43,269 nucleotides of DNA from Alphaproteobacteria bacterium (GTDB lineage: Bacteria > Pseudomonadota > Alphaproteobacteria > Pelagibacterales > Pelagibacteraceae), in the NCBI GenBank assembly GCA_016870175.1, contig VGCG01000005.1, forward strand, positions 1 to 43,269. Reading direction: 5' to 3'. The notes under the pieces were generated by a model. That model made no database searches. It was not told the origin of the DNA and was given only the letters and a program-made list of their open reading frames with translations. Positions within the stretch are counted from its first letter, which is position 1; every line of letters begins with the position of its first letter. Made by a program: the position numbers and the translations under genes. Positions 24,739 through 32,895 of the stretch are shown here, piece by piece.

Positions 24739-25151
24739 TTTGGAATTACTGCTGTTGCATCAATTTCAACTAACCATTCAGGTCTGGCTAAACGTTCAAC
24801 AACTAAACCAGTTGAGACAGGATAAACATCTTTTACATATTGTCCAATAACTCTGTATATTGCCTCTCGGTTTTTTATATCAGTGATATAAACCACTATT
24901 TTTACTAAATGACTCATTGATCCCCCAGCTTCTTCAATAAGTTGTTTAATATTTTGCATTACCTTGTGAGTTTGTTCAGCTGGATCATTGCTTTGAATAT
25001 TTATCCCATCATCTAAATTTTGAGGACATTGACCTCTGAGCCAAACCGTTCTTCCACCCTCTGTCACTACAGCTTGGCATAAGTCGTTATTTAGTTTTTG
25101 CTCTGGATAAGTATCCTTAGTATTAAATTTTCTTATTCTTTTGTGAGCCAT
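24735..25151 (-). CDS. RidA/YjgF/YER057c-family protein
   Basis: 138-residue Rid-family protein; canonical RidA hydrolyses reactive enamine/imine intermediates. The VKIVVYITDIKNREAIYRVI stretch near 88-107 and the C-terminal RPEWLVEIDATAVIP near 121-136 mark the family. The Arg of the RidA active site would fall in VERLARPEWLVEID, where the Arg-Pro is present, but the family's later residues differ from archetypal RidA, suggesting one of the Rid1-7 subgroups. It lies 14 bases after the flavin monooxygenase-like gene, a pairing that suits detoxification of an imine made by a flavoenzyme. Confidence 0.9.
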   Translation of the reverse strand: MAHKRIRKFNTKDTYPEQKLNNDLCQAVVTEGGRTVWLRGQCPQNLDDGINIQSNDPAEQTHKVMQNIKQLIEEAGGSMSHLVKIVVYITDIKNREAIYRVIGQYVKDVYPVSTGLVVERLARPEWLVEIDATAVIPK

Positions 25152-25165
25152 CTAATTTCAAATTT

Positions 25166-26407
25166 TTAATTGATTATATTATCGTTTTTTTTTGCGATTT
25201 GTTCAGCTAAATATTTCGCATCTTGCCAAACACCCCAAATAAAAGATGACCCTCTGTTAGATAACCAAGGCAAACCTATGAAATATATGCCGTTCACTTT
25301 TGCAACACCATTAAAATGATCAGGTTTTCCAGTTTGATCAAAAGTGTCGACTTTCAACCAACTAAAATCATACTGATAGCCGGTGGCCCAAATAATTGTT
25401 TTAATATCCTCTTTTTTAAGATCTATATTTAATACTGGGTTAATTACACAATCAGGATCCGACTCAATAATTCTTGCCTCTAGTTCTTCAGGAAAATTTA
25501 GATTATTTTTTTTAATATATTCATCTGCTTGATCTAAAATAGATATGTAACTTTTATCTCCATTATCCAGATTATATTTTAAGTCATTATTAAAAAATAA
25601 TTTTCCATTTTCGTATTTTGCAGTTAAACCTACTAAAGATAATCCTTGCTTTGCAAATTTTCTAAAATCAATAGTTTTACCACCATCATATCCACTAACA
25701 GCAATAGTCACATGTTGCGCGTTTGGATCAGGAGTCTTTTTTTGCCAGATTCCTAAAACACCAAACCACCAAACATTATCTTTTCCACGATATCGTCGAG
25801 GAGGTCTATTGTGTGGGCCTACAGATAAAAAAACTTTTTTTCCTGATAACATAATTTCTTGTGCAATTTGAGATCCTGAAGAACCTGACCCAACAATTAA
25901 AACAGATCCGTTTTCTAGTTGTTTTGGATTTTTGTAATATTGAGAATGAATTTGAGTAATGCCTATATCATTTGGGACAATTGAAGGAAAGACTGGTTTT
26001 TGAAAAGCACCGGTTGCAACCACAATATTATTTGCTTCAATCATGCCCTGGGATGTTTTAACCAAATATTTTGATGTGTTTTTGTTTAGAAAAACTTCTT
26101 CAACATTTGTATTGCATTTTATTGGTGCTCTAATCTTTTTGGCAAATTTTTCAAAATAAGAAACAACAGTATCTCTATGTGCAAAATAATTAGGCGCATG
26201 ATTGTCAAATTCTAAACTTGGAAATCGATCATGCCATGCTGGACCATTAGCAACTAAGGAATCCCATCTCGATGTTCGCCAACTTTCAACAATTCGATTT
26301 TTTTCATAAATTAAGTGCTCAATATTATGATTAGATAAATGTTCGCTCATCGCAAGACCTGCTTGTCCACCACCAACTATAATTGTATTTATTTTTTCAG
26401 TTTTCAT
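25166..26407 (-). CDS. Flavin-containing monooxygenase-like oxidoreductase (CzcO/YUCCA-like)
   Basis: 413 residues with two dinucleotide folds. FAD binding is IIVGGGQAGLAMSEHL near 9-24 and NADPH binding is VLIVGSGSSGSQIAQEI near 171-187. Between them the FMO-type element reads ITQIHSQYYKNP, close to the FxGxxxHxxxY motif. ATGYQYDFSWL near 341-351 is the usual C-terminal ATG motif. It may oxygenate a nitrogen or sulfur centre or a ketone; the substrate cannot be read. It is the first gene of the operon with RidA, DUF1028 and the ArgE-like hydrolase, all within 14 bases of each other. Confidence 0.88.
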   Translation of the reverse strand: MKTEKINTIIVGGGQAGLAMSEHLSNHNIEHLIYEKNRIVESWRTSRWDSLVANGPAWHDRFPSLEFDNHAPNYFAHRDTVVSYFEKFAKKIRAPIKCNTNVEEVFLNKNTSKYLVKTSQGMIEANNIVVATGAFQKPVFPSIVPNDIGITQIHSQYYKNPKQLENGSVLIVGSGSSGSQIAQEIMLSGKKVFLSVGPHNRPPRRYRGKDNVWWFGVLGIWQKKTPDPNAQHVTIAVSGYDGGKTIDFRKFAKQGLSLVGLTAKYENGKLFFNNDLKYNLDNGDKSYISILDQADEYIKKNNLNFPEELEARIIESDPDCVINPVLNIDLKKEDIKTIIWATGYQYDFSWLKVDTFDQTGKPDHFNGVAKVNGIYFIGLPWLSNRGSSFIWGVWQDAKYLAEQIAKKNDNIIN

Positions 26408-26543
26408 TTTTGATTACAATTATTTATTTTAAAAATTTACTATATAAAATTTTATTTTTTAAAAAACTAATTATAATAACTATAAAAGTTTTTTAAAAAG
26501 TAGACATTATTCAAATTATTTAATATTTTTAAAATATTACAAA

Positions 26544-26726
26544 ATGACTAATACTAAAAAAAAAAATAGTTGCTCATGTGGCAGATCGCCAGTAGGAAGA
26601 TGCTTGGGTTGGCATGATTTAACTGAAAGCGATTATCAAATAGAACTTAAGCAATTTCAAAAAAAATCTGAAAAAGACCAGCAAGCAATATATCATCCAA
26701 AAGCAATAGATGGCTTAGGAGATTAA
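26544..26726 (+). CDS. 60-residue protein with a CDGSH-like 3Cys-1His pattern
   Basis: A very small soluble protein. After a Lys-rich start comes CSCGRSPVGRCLGWH, with Cys10, Cys12, Cys20 and His24, then an acidic, Gln/Lys-rich helix-prone tail. The spacing (2, 8, 4) is one residue short of the CDGSH iron-sulfur pattern (2, 9, 4: C-x-C-x2-S/T-x3-P-x-C-D-G-S-H), and the Ser after CxCxx, the Gly and the final His match. It could hold a 2Fe-2S cluster or zinc. It is the only plus-strand gene in the right half of the window, divergent from the FMO gene with 136 AT-rich bases between, and convergent with the epimerase. Confidence 0.7.
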   Translation: MTNTKKKNSCSCGRSPVGRCLGWHDLTESDYQIELKQFQKKSEKDQQAIYHPKAIDGLGD

Positions 26727-26780
26727 CCAATTAAATTTGTTATAAGTATTATTTAAATTCTTAATTTTTAGTTGATTATA

Positions 26781-27782
26781 CTAATTAATTTTTAATCTTG
26801 TATAATATGAATAATTTTTATTTGGTTTAATTAGAGTTATTGGAAATTTTTTATTATTGGGAGAGTCCGGAAAAAATTGAGTTTCCAAACAAACGCCTTG
26901 ATAAGGAAACAATTTTTTTTTATAGCGTAAACCTTGACTTGTGTATAATTGAACTCCAGGTAAATTTGAAAAAATATCTACCTTAATATTATTATTAGTA
27001 TTTCTTAATGAAGCAACATAATTTCTAGGATTTTTTTTAATTATATAAGTTAAATCAAATCCTGATTGATTAATCGTATTTGAAATTTTTTTAATTTTTT
27101 GTTTTTTAATTAAGATTATTTTTTTTCCAATATTTAAAAAACTTTGAAAATCGTTAATTGTTCTAGTAGTTTTTTTTAATTTTCCAGTAGGTATTAATGT
27201 TCGATTTACTTCTAGGTATTGTGTTGCATTAATTTTTAGATCATGATTAAAAATATTTTTTTTTTTGATTGAGTTTAAATTCCAATAACAATGATTAGTC
27301 AAATTTACATGAGTATATTTATCCGAAATATAATCATATTTTATTATTAAGTCTTTATTTCTGAGTTCATATGTGCAAGAGACGTTTAAATTGCCTGGAA
27401 AGCCCTGATCCAAATGCTTAGAAAATAAATGATAAACAATTTTATTTTTACTATGAGATTTTTTTTCCCAAATCAGCCTATCAAATCCTTTTTTACCACC
27501 ATGTAATATATTTTTATTTTCATTTTTACTGAGATAATAAACATCGTTTTTAATTTTAAATTTTGCATTGGATATTCTACCAGCATATCTTCCACAGGTT
27601 GCACCTATATAAAAATTTTTATATTTATAATTGCTTATTGACCCTAAATTTAAAATTAAATTATTCTTTTTTTTTTTATGAAAAATCTCAAAGAGACTTG
27701 CTCCGATATTTATTGTTTTTATCCTTAAAAAATTATTTTCTATTTTCGAACTCTTTATTTTCACCGAGTCTATTAAAACCAC
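26781..27782 (-). CDS. galM: Aldose 1-epimerase (galactose mutarotase family)
   Basis: Interconverts alpha and beta anomers of aldoses in the cytoplasm. In 333 residues it has GRYAGRISNAKF near 65-76, ILHGGKKGFDRLIW near 91-104 (substrate His), VNLTNHCYWNLN near 161-172 (catalytic His) and CLETQFFPDSPNN near 302-314 (catalytic Glu). Composition is extremely Lys/Asn/Ile-rich even for this window. The start overlaps the SDR gene's end by 10 bases, so it is the last gene of the Gts-type importer operon. It would supply the beta-anomer preferred by the dehydrogenase encoded next door. Confidence 0.9.
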   Translation of the reverse strand: MVLIDSVKIKSSKIENNFLRIKTINIGASLFEIFHKKKKNNLILNLGSISNYKYKNFYIGATCGRYAGRISNAKFKIKNDVYYLSKNENKNILHGGKKGFDRLIWEKKSHSKNKIVYHLFSKHLDQGFPGNLNVSCTYELRNKDLIIKYDYISDKYTHVNLTNHCYWNLNSIKKKNIFNHDLKINATQYLEVNRTLIPTGKLKKTTRTINDFQSFLNIGKKIILIKKQKIKKISNTINQSGFDLTYIIKKNPRNYVASLRNTNNNIKVDIFSNLPGVQLYTSQGLRYKKKLFPYQGVCLETQFFPDSPNNKKFPITLIKPNKNYSYYTRLKIN

Positions 27783-28534
27783 CCTTTATCAACAATATAA
27801 GATTGATTGGTGCAGCCTGAGGATTGATCTGATGAAAAAAATAAAACTGCTTGAGCAATTTCAGCTGGCATTAATTTTTCTTTTAGACATTGTCTTTTCA
27901 TTAATTCTTTCTCTGACTCATCGTTCAGCCATAAATCTATTTGCCTTTGAGTCATTACCCAGCCTGGCACAACCGAGTTTACTCTTATATTAAACTGACC
28001 TAGATCCCTTGCAAAAGATCTGGATAGCCCAACAACTCCTGATTTTGCTGCTGTATAAGCTGCCATTCCGCCTTGACCAACCATCCAAGATGTTGATCCC
28101 ATGTTAATAATTGATCCTCCTCCATTTTCTATCATTGATTTTTTTACCGATTGTACAGTAAAGAAAAAATGTCTTAAATTTACATTTATTCTCTCATTCC
28201 AATACTCTTCTGTAACATCATCTATATTGTGTCTTGTGTCATTTGCAGCATTATTAATTAAAATATTAATAGGTCCTTTTTGATTTATAATATCAGCTAT
28301 AGTTTTTTGTAAGTGTTTTATATTTAAAAGATCACAATTTATAAAAGAGGGTATAGAGTAATTTTTATTTTTTATATCTTGAATTAATTTTTTTGACTCT
28401 ACCTCATTGATATCAATAAAATACACCTCTGAACCTTGTTCACAAAAATGCTCAACGATTGAGGCTCCTATACCTGAGCCTCCTCCTGTGATAAAAACTC
28501 TTTTATTTTCTAGATCAAAATATTTTACTTTCAT
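27773..28534 (-). CDS. SDR aldose dehydrogenase, D-xylose 1-dehydrogenase-like
   Basis: 253-residue short-chain dehydrogenase. The cofactor site is TGGGSGIG near 16-23, NNAAN near 92, catalytic Ser in MGSTSWMVG near 147, and YTAAK near 160-164. The block RHNIDDVTEEYWNERINVNL near 100-119 and the C-terminus CTNQSYIVDKGWF closely resemble Caulobacter xylose dehydrogenase (RHKLADVT..YWDERINVNLRH; CTGHEYWIDAGW), as I recall that sequence. The predicted reaction is oxidation of an aldose to its lactone, the first step of a Weimberg/Dahms-type route; xylose, arabinose, glucose or galactose are all possible. It is coupled to galM and 2 bases from the transporter ATPase. Confidence 0.88.
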   Translation of the reverse strand: MKVKYFDLENKRVFITGGGSGIGASIVEHFCEQGSEVYFIDINEVESKKLIQDIKNKNYSIPSFINCDLLNIKHLQKTIADIINQKGPINILINNAANDTRHNIDDVTEEYWNERINVNLRHFFFTVQSVKKSMIENGGGSIINMGSTSWMVGQGGMAAYTAAKSGVVGLSRSFARDLGQFNIRVNSVVPGWVMTQRQIDLWLNDESEKELMKRQCLKEKLMPAEIAQAVLFFSSDQSSGCTNQSYIVDKGWF

Positions 28535-28536
28535 TT

Positions 28537-29634
28537 CTATAATCTTTCTTCGGTTACTTCATCAAATAAAGAAATTTTATTAATGTCTAAATTTAATTTA
28601 TATTCTTTATTAATAATTATATCAATAGTTGACGGAAATTTACCCAAGAGCTGCTGATCACAATAATTAAAAGTTATTATTTGCTCATGACCAATGTATT
28701 CTGCAAGTTCGGATTTAACTTTTATTTCACAATCCGAGGAACTATTTTTTTCTACATACAAATGTTCTGGTCTTATACCAAGGACTATTTTTTTATCAGC
28801 ATTTATTTTTTGTTTAAATTTATAATCATTAAGTGGAATTTTAGACTCTTTGAGATGTTCATTTGCGACAAAAAAAATATTATTATTTTCTTGTTTAATT
28901 TTACCTTTAATTAAGTTCATTGACGGAGATCCAATAAAATCAGCAACAAAAATGTTATTAGGATAATCGTAAATATTTTTAGGTGTATCACATTGTTGAA
29001 TAACTCCGTGGTTCATTATTGCAATATTAGTCCCTAAACTCATCGCTTCTGTTTGATCATGTGTCACATAAACTACTGTTGTTTTTAAATTTTGATGTAA
29101 TTTTTTAATTTCTCTTCTCATTTCAACTCTTAATTTTGCATCAAGATTTGACAAAGGTTCATCAAATAAAAAAATTTTAGGATCTCTAACAAGAGCTCGT
29201 CCCATTGCTACCCTTTGCCTTTGACCCCCGGATAATTGTGAAGGCTTTCTTTCTAACAATTCTTTTATCTTTAATAATGTTGAAACTCTATTTAGAGCTT
29301 CTTCAATTTTATCTTTTGAAGTTTTCCTTTGCTCTAAACTAAAAGTAATATTTTTTTTAACTGTCATTGCTGGATAAAGAGCATAAGATTGAAATACTAA
29401 AGCAATATCCCTATCGCTAGGCTCCATATCGTTAACCTTATAATTATCAATAAGAATTTCTCCGCTTTTTGACGTCTCAAGACCTGCAATAGTATTCAAA
29501 AGGGTTGATTTTCCACAACCAGAAGGGCCTAATAAAACTAAAAATTCTCCATCATTAATATCTAAATTAATCCCTTTTAAAACTTCGGTTTTCCCAAAAT
29601 TTTTGTTGATATCGATTATTTTTAAGTTTGCCAT
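28537..29634 (-). CDS. Sugar ABC importer ATPase, MalK/UgpC type
   Basis: 365-residue CUT1-type ATPase. It has Walker A GPSGCGKST near 37-45, Q-loop FQSYALYPAMTVKKN near 81-95, signature LSGGQRQRVAMGRALV near 134-149, Walker B IFLFDEPLSNLDAKLR near 153-168, and VTHDQTEAMSLG near 190. The C-terminal 130 residues are the TOBE/MRD regulatory part, including GIRPEHLYVE near 288. It starts one base after the MalG-type permease ends, in the importer operon for a glucose/mannose-like sugar. Confidence 0.93.
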   Translation of the reverse strand: MANLKIIDINKNFGKTEVLKGINLDINDGEFLVLLGPSGCGKSTLLNTIAGLETSKSGEILIDNYKVNDMEPSDRDIALVFQSYALYPAMTVKKNITFSLEQRKTSKDKIEEALNRVSTLLKIKELLERKPSQLSGGQRQRVAMGRALVRDPKIFLFDEPLSNLDAKLRVEMRREIKKLHQNLKTTVVYVTHDQTEAMSLGTNIAIMNHGVIQQCDTPKNIYDYPNNIFVADFIGSPSMNLIKGKIKQENNNIFFVANEHLKESKIPLNDYKFKQKINADKKIVLGIRPEHLYVEKNSSSDCEIKVKSELAEYIGHEQIITFNYCDQQLLGKFPSTIDIIINKEYKLNLDINKISLFDEVTEERL

Positions 29635-29635
29635 A

Positions 29636-30538
29636 CTAACCCTTGACTGACCCCGCTGTTAATCCCCTGATAAAATATTTTCCTGCCAAAACGTAAACTA
29701 TTAAAGTTGGAAATCCAGCTATAATTGCTGCTGCCATATCTACGTTATAACGCTTAACACTAGAACTTGTTAGAACCATGTTGTTTAATGCAACTTGTAT
29801 GGGAGCTTCCTTTCCAAAAGTAAATGTTGCCCCAAATAAAAAATCATTCCATATCTGTGTAAATTGCCAAATCACTGTTACTACAAGTATTGGTGCAGAG
29901 ATTGGTAACATAATTTTAAAAAATATTTTAAAGAAACCAGCACCATCAATTCTTGCAGCTTTAACAATTTCATCTGAAATGGAAACGTAATAATTTCTGC
30001 AAAATAAAGTTGTAAAACATAATCCGTAAATCACATGGACTAAAATTAATCCGAAGATCGAATTTGATATTCCCATAAATCCTAAAGTTCTCGACATTGG
30101 TAAAAGAATTGATTGATAAGGAATAAATGTTCCAAATAAAAATAATAAAAATATATAGCTATCACCCTTAAATCGCCATTTAGTTAAAGCGTATCCATTA
30201 ATTGCGCCCATGATTGTTGAAATAATAACAGCTGGTAAAACCATTTTAGCAGAGTTCCAAAAATAAGTTTTTAAAAACACATCTCCAGCTGCAAAACCTT
30301 GTCCATTCCACGCTACATACCAAGACTCAAGATTTAAATCGTTGGGTAAAGCGAATAAATTACCCTGACGTATCTCAGCCATAGTTTTAAATGACGTCAC
30401 AATCATGACGTAGAGAGGTGCGATATAATATGCTGCAAAAACTGCTAATATCAAAAATAATATCCAGCGGTAAATAGTATTTTTTGTTTTAGATGCTTTT
30501 TCTAATTGTTGATATTTTTGATTATTATTTTCTATCAT
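29636..30538 (-). CDS. gtsC: Sugar ABC importer permease, MalG type (GtsC-like)
   Basis: 300-residue inner-membrane permease with six TM segments (about 23-43, 92-112, 125-145, 160-180, 205-227, 268-286). The ATPase-contacting EAA loop is EIVKAARIDGAGFFKIFFKI near 190-209. The N-terminal MIVTSFKTMAEIRQGNLFAL segment matches CUT1 MalG-like subunits. It overlaps the partner permease by 14 bases. The symbol follows the Pseudomonas Gts system, based on resemblance of the whole set and the binding protein. Confidence 0.9.
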   Translation of the reverse strand: MIENNNQKYQQLEKASKTKNTIYRWILFLILAVFAAYYIAPLYVMIVTSFKTMAEIRQGNLFALPNDLNLESWYVAWNGQGFAAGDVFLKTYFWNSAKMVLPAVIISTIMGAINGYALTKWRFKGDSYIFLLFLFGTFIPYQSILLPMSRTLGFMGISNSIFGLILVHVIYGLCFTTLFCRNYYVSISDEIVKAARIDGAGFFKIFFKIMLPISAPILVVTVIWQFTQIWNDFLFGATFTFGKEAPIQVALNNMVLTSSSVKRYNVDMAAAIIAGFPTLIVYVLAGKYFIRGLTAGSVKG

Positions 30539-31400
30539 CTTCTCTTTTTAATTCTGAATATAAATATGGAACAACTATTGCTGAAACAGTTAAAAACATC
30601 ATAATTGCACTCGCTGAAGCTAAACCAATTTCACTTCTATGGAAGGCCATTTGCGTCATAAACACTGCAGGCATATCAGACGATATTCCTGGACCTCCAG
30701 CGGTCAATGCAATTACCAAATCATAACTTTTAATTGCCAAGTGAACTAAAATTACAATTGCACTCATAAATACTGGTCTCATCATTGGTAAAATAATTTT
30801 TGTATATAGAGAAATTAAACCAGCCCCATCAATTTTTGCCGCTTTAATTATTTCATCATCAATCGATCTTAATCCTGCTAAAAAAATTGCCATTATAAAG
30901 CCTGATGATTGCCAAACGCCGGCAATTACTATTGTGTATATTGACATTCCAGGAGTAACTAGCCAGTCAAATGTAAACGATGAAAAACCGAGGTCTTGAG
31001 CAAATTTTTCCAATCCTAGCGTAGGATTTAGCATCCATCTCCAAGCTGTTCCTGTTACTATAAAGGATAAAGCCATGGGATATAAGTAGATTGTTCTTAA
31101 AAAACCCTCTGCCCTAATTTTTTGATCAAGTAGAATTGCAAGTATAATTCCAATCAAAACACATAAAATAATAAACAATATTGTAAATATAAATAAATTT
31201 TCAACAGCTATATGCCATCTCGGCATTGACCATAATCTATAATATTGATCCAAACCCCAAAATTGATACTGAGGTAATAATTTAGACTTTGTAAAAGAAA
31301 CATAAATTGTCCAAAAAATAAAACCATAGACAAACCAAGCAATTACACCAAAAGATGGGGCTATGACAATTCTTGGTAAATTTCTTTTTAACCAAAACAT
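30525..31400 (-). CDS. gtsB: Sugar ABC importer permease, MalF type (GtsB-like)
   Basis: 291-residue inner-membrane permease, six TM segments (about 10-32, 70-92, 105-125, 155-175, 205-227, 262-282). The EAA loop is EIIKAAKIDGAGLISLYTKI near 187-206. The start APSFGVIAWFVYGFIFWTIY resembles Pseudomonas GtsB. It is separated from the binding-protein gene by 68 bases that contain a 12-base-pair hairpin, and no Shine-Dalgarno is evident before its ATG (TTAATTAAAAGCTG). Low permease output relative to binding protein is the expected result. Confidence 0.9.
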   Translation of the reverse strand: MFWLKRNLPRIVIAPSFGVIAWFVYGFIFWTIYVSFTKSKLLPQYQFWGLDQYYRLWSMPRWHIAVENLFIFTILFIILCVLIGIILAILLDQKIRAEGFLRTIYLYPMALSFIVTGTAWRWMLNPTLGLEKFAQDLGFSSFTFDWLVTPGMSIYTIVIAGVWQSSGFIMAIFLAGLRSIDDEIIKAAKIDGAGLISLYTKIILPMMRPVFMSAIVILVHLAIKSYDLVIALTAGGPGISSDMPAVFMTQMAFHRSEIGLASASAIMMFLTVSAIVVPYLYSELKREDDRK

Positions 31401-31414
31401 CAGCTTTTAATTAA

Positions 31415-31447
31415 TTTGCGCGCTATATTTTTATAATAGCGCGCAAA
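31415..31447 (-). promoter_or_regulatory. Strong intercistronic hairpin after gtsA
   Basis: TTTGCGCGCTAT (31415-31426) pairs perfectly over 12 bases with ATAGCGCGCAAA (31436-31447) around a 9-base loop, 22 bases after the binding-protein stop and 15 before the permease start. There is no U-tract downstream. It probably stabilises or attenuates the mRNA so the binding protein is made in excess of the permeases, as with intercistronic hairpins in other CUT1 operons. Confidence 0.6.
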
Positions 31448-31468
31448 AAATTTTAATTAACTTAATGA

Positions 31469-32719
31469 TTAACTAGCAGCCATAACCGCAGCCGATAATT
31501 TAGTTACTGCGTCTTGTGAAGACATATCTGAGTTAAAATGTTCAGTGACAACGTCTTGAATTGCACCTTTAACTCCAAGCTCCAAAGTCATACCATGTGC
31601 AAAGCTAGGAAGTAATCCCCCTTTTTTTGCAGCAGTATTTAAGTCTTTGTTTGATTTTTTTGCACAGATATCAAAATCATCCATTGGTACATCAAGTCTC
31701 GCAGGTATCGAACCTTTGTAGATATTGAAAACTTTTTGGAAATCTTGACCCATCATCAAACTTGCAAGAAGTTTTTGACCTTCTACTTTATCTTGTCCTT
31801 CAACTTTAAAGAAAATGAAAGAGTCAACATTGTAAAGGTATCCGTTATCAGATGGAGTTGTTCCGCAATAATAATCGACATCTGGATTTAAACCAGCTGC
31901 AGCAAACTCGCCTTTTGCCCAGTCACCCATTATTTGGAAACCAGCTTTACCTTCCATAACCATAGCAGTGGCTACGTTCCAGTCTCTACCTGGAGAACCT
32001 GGATCAGTATAATTTTTTAGTTTTCTCATTTGGTCAAAAATTTTAACCATTACAGGTCCACCTAATGTAGCAGCATCTGCTTCTACAAAAGCTTTTCTAT
32101 AAAAGTCATTTCCACCGATCCCAAGAGCTACTGCTTCAAAAACAGTCGCGTCTTGCCACGGCTGAGAACCATGTGCTAAAGGAATAATTCCTTTTGCTTG
32201 TAACTTATCAGCAGCAGCATTAAACTCATCCCAAGATTTTGGCATTTTGATTCCATTAGAGTCTAAAACTTTTTTATTTGCCCAAAACCAATCAATTCTG
32301 TGAATGTTAACAGGTGCAGCACAATATGCCTTACCATCATCACATTTCATATGACTAGCAACTTGCTTACTTAAAAGTTTGTCCCAACCCTCAGCTTTTG
32401 CTACAGCATCAATATTATATGGTGCTACAACACCTTCTCTATCGTATGCTTGAATAGTTGGTCCTTTAATTTGTGCAGCAGCTGGTGCATCATTAGCTAC
32501 AATTCTAGCTTTTAAAGTTTGCATAGCAGCATCTCCACCACCACCCGCAACTGGCATGTCTGTCCATGCTCCACCTTTTGCAGCAAAATCATCTTTTAAA
32601 ACTTTAAGTGCTTTTGCTTCTCCACCAGATGTCCACCAGTGAAGTACTTCAGCACTAGATCCAGCATATGAAAATGTTGGAGCTAATACCATTGCAAAAA
32701 TAGCAATTATTTTCTTCAT
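31469..32719 (-). CDS. gtsA: Sugar ABC importer periplasmic binding protein, GtsA (glucose/mannose)-like
   Basis: 416 residues, with a Sec signal peptide 1-19 (MKKIIAIFAMVLAPTFSYA, cleavage before GSS). The mature start EVLHWWTSGGEAKALKVL, then GGGGDAAMQTLKARIVANDAP (described in part), PAAAQIKGP and MGDWAKGEFAAAG, are hallmarks of the glucose/mannose binding proteins of Thermus and Pseudomonas. Trp residues at the mature N-terminus and near WPD-like positions suit sugar stacking. It is the first gene of the importer operon with a good Shine-Dalgarno (AAGGGAG). The 176-200 bases upstream are AT-rich with long A/T runs and no firm promoter. Confidence 0.9.
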   Translation of the reverse strand: MKKIIAIFAMVLAPTFSYAGSSAEVLHWWTSGGEAKALKVLKDDFAAKGGAWTDMPVAGGGGDAAMQTLKARIVANDAPAAAQIKGPTIQAYDREGVVAPYNIDAVAKAEGWDKLLSKQVASHMKCDDGKAYCAAPVNIHRIDWFWANKKVLDSNGIKMPKSWDEFNAAADKLQAKGIIPLAHGSQPWQDATVFEAVALGIGGNDFYRKAFVEADAATLGGPVMVKIFDQMRKLKNYTDPGSPGRDWNVATAMVMEGKAGFQIMGDWAKGEFAAAGLNPDVDYYCGTTPSDNGYLYNVDSFIFFKVEGQDKVEGQKLLASLMMGQDFQKVFNIYKGSIPARLDVPMDDFDICAKKSNKDLNTAAKKGGLLPSFAHGMTLELGVKGAIQDVVTEHFNSDMSSQDAVTKLSAAVMAAS

Positions 32720-32895
32720 TATTTCTCCCTTGTTTTATTTTTATTAAAAAAAAAAATTAATTTACAAACTAATGTTAGAAATTGATATTAAAATTATTTT
32801 TTAAGTAATAATTGGCATTAATTTTTTTTTGTAAAAAAATCAATAAAATATGGAAAAAAAAGTTATAAAATTTTTTTTACAATTCTTAGTTGTAT

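Noticed and set aside
32761-32835. TTTACAAA and TTTGTAAA upstream of gtsA, resembling the half-sites of the ramB-aceA array
   Set aside because: They are single, about 65 bases apart, and embedded in poly-A/T runs, so chance matches are expected.
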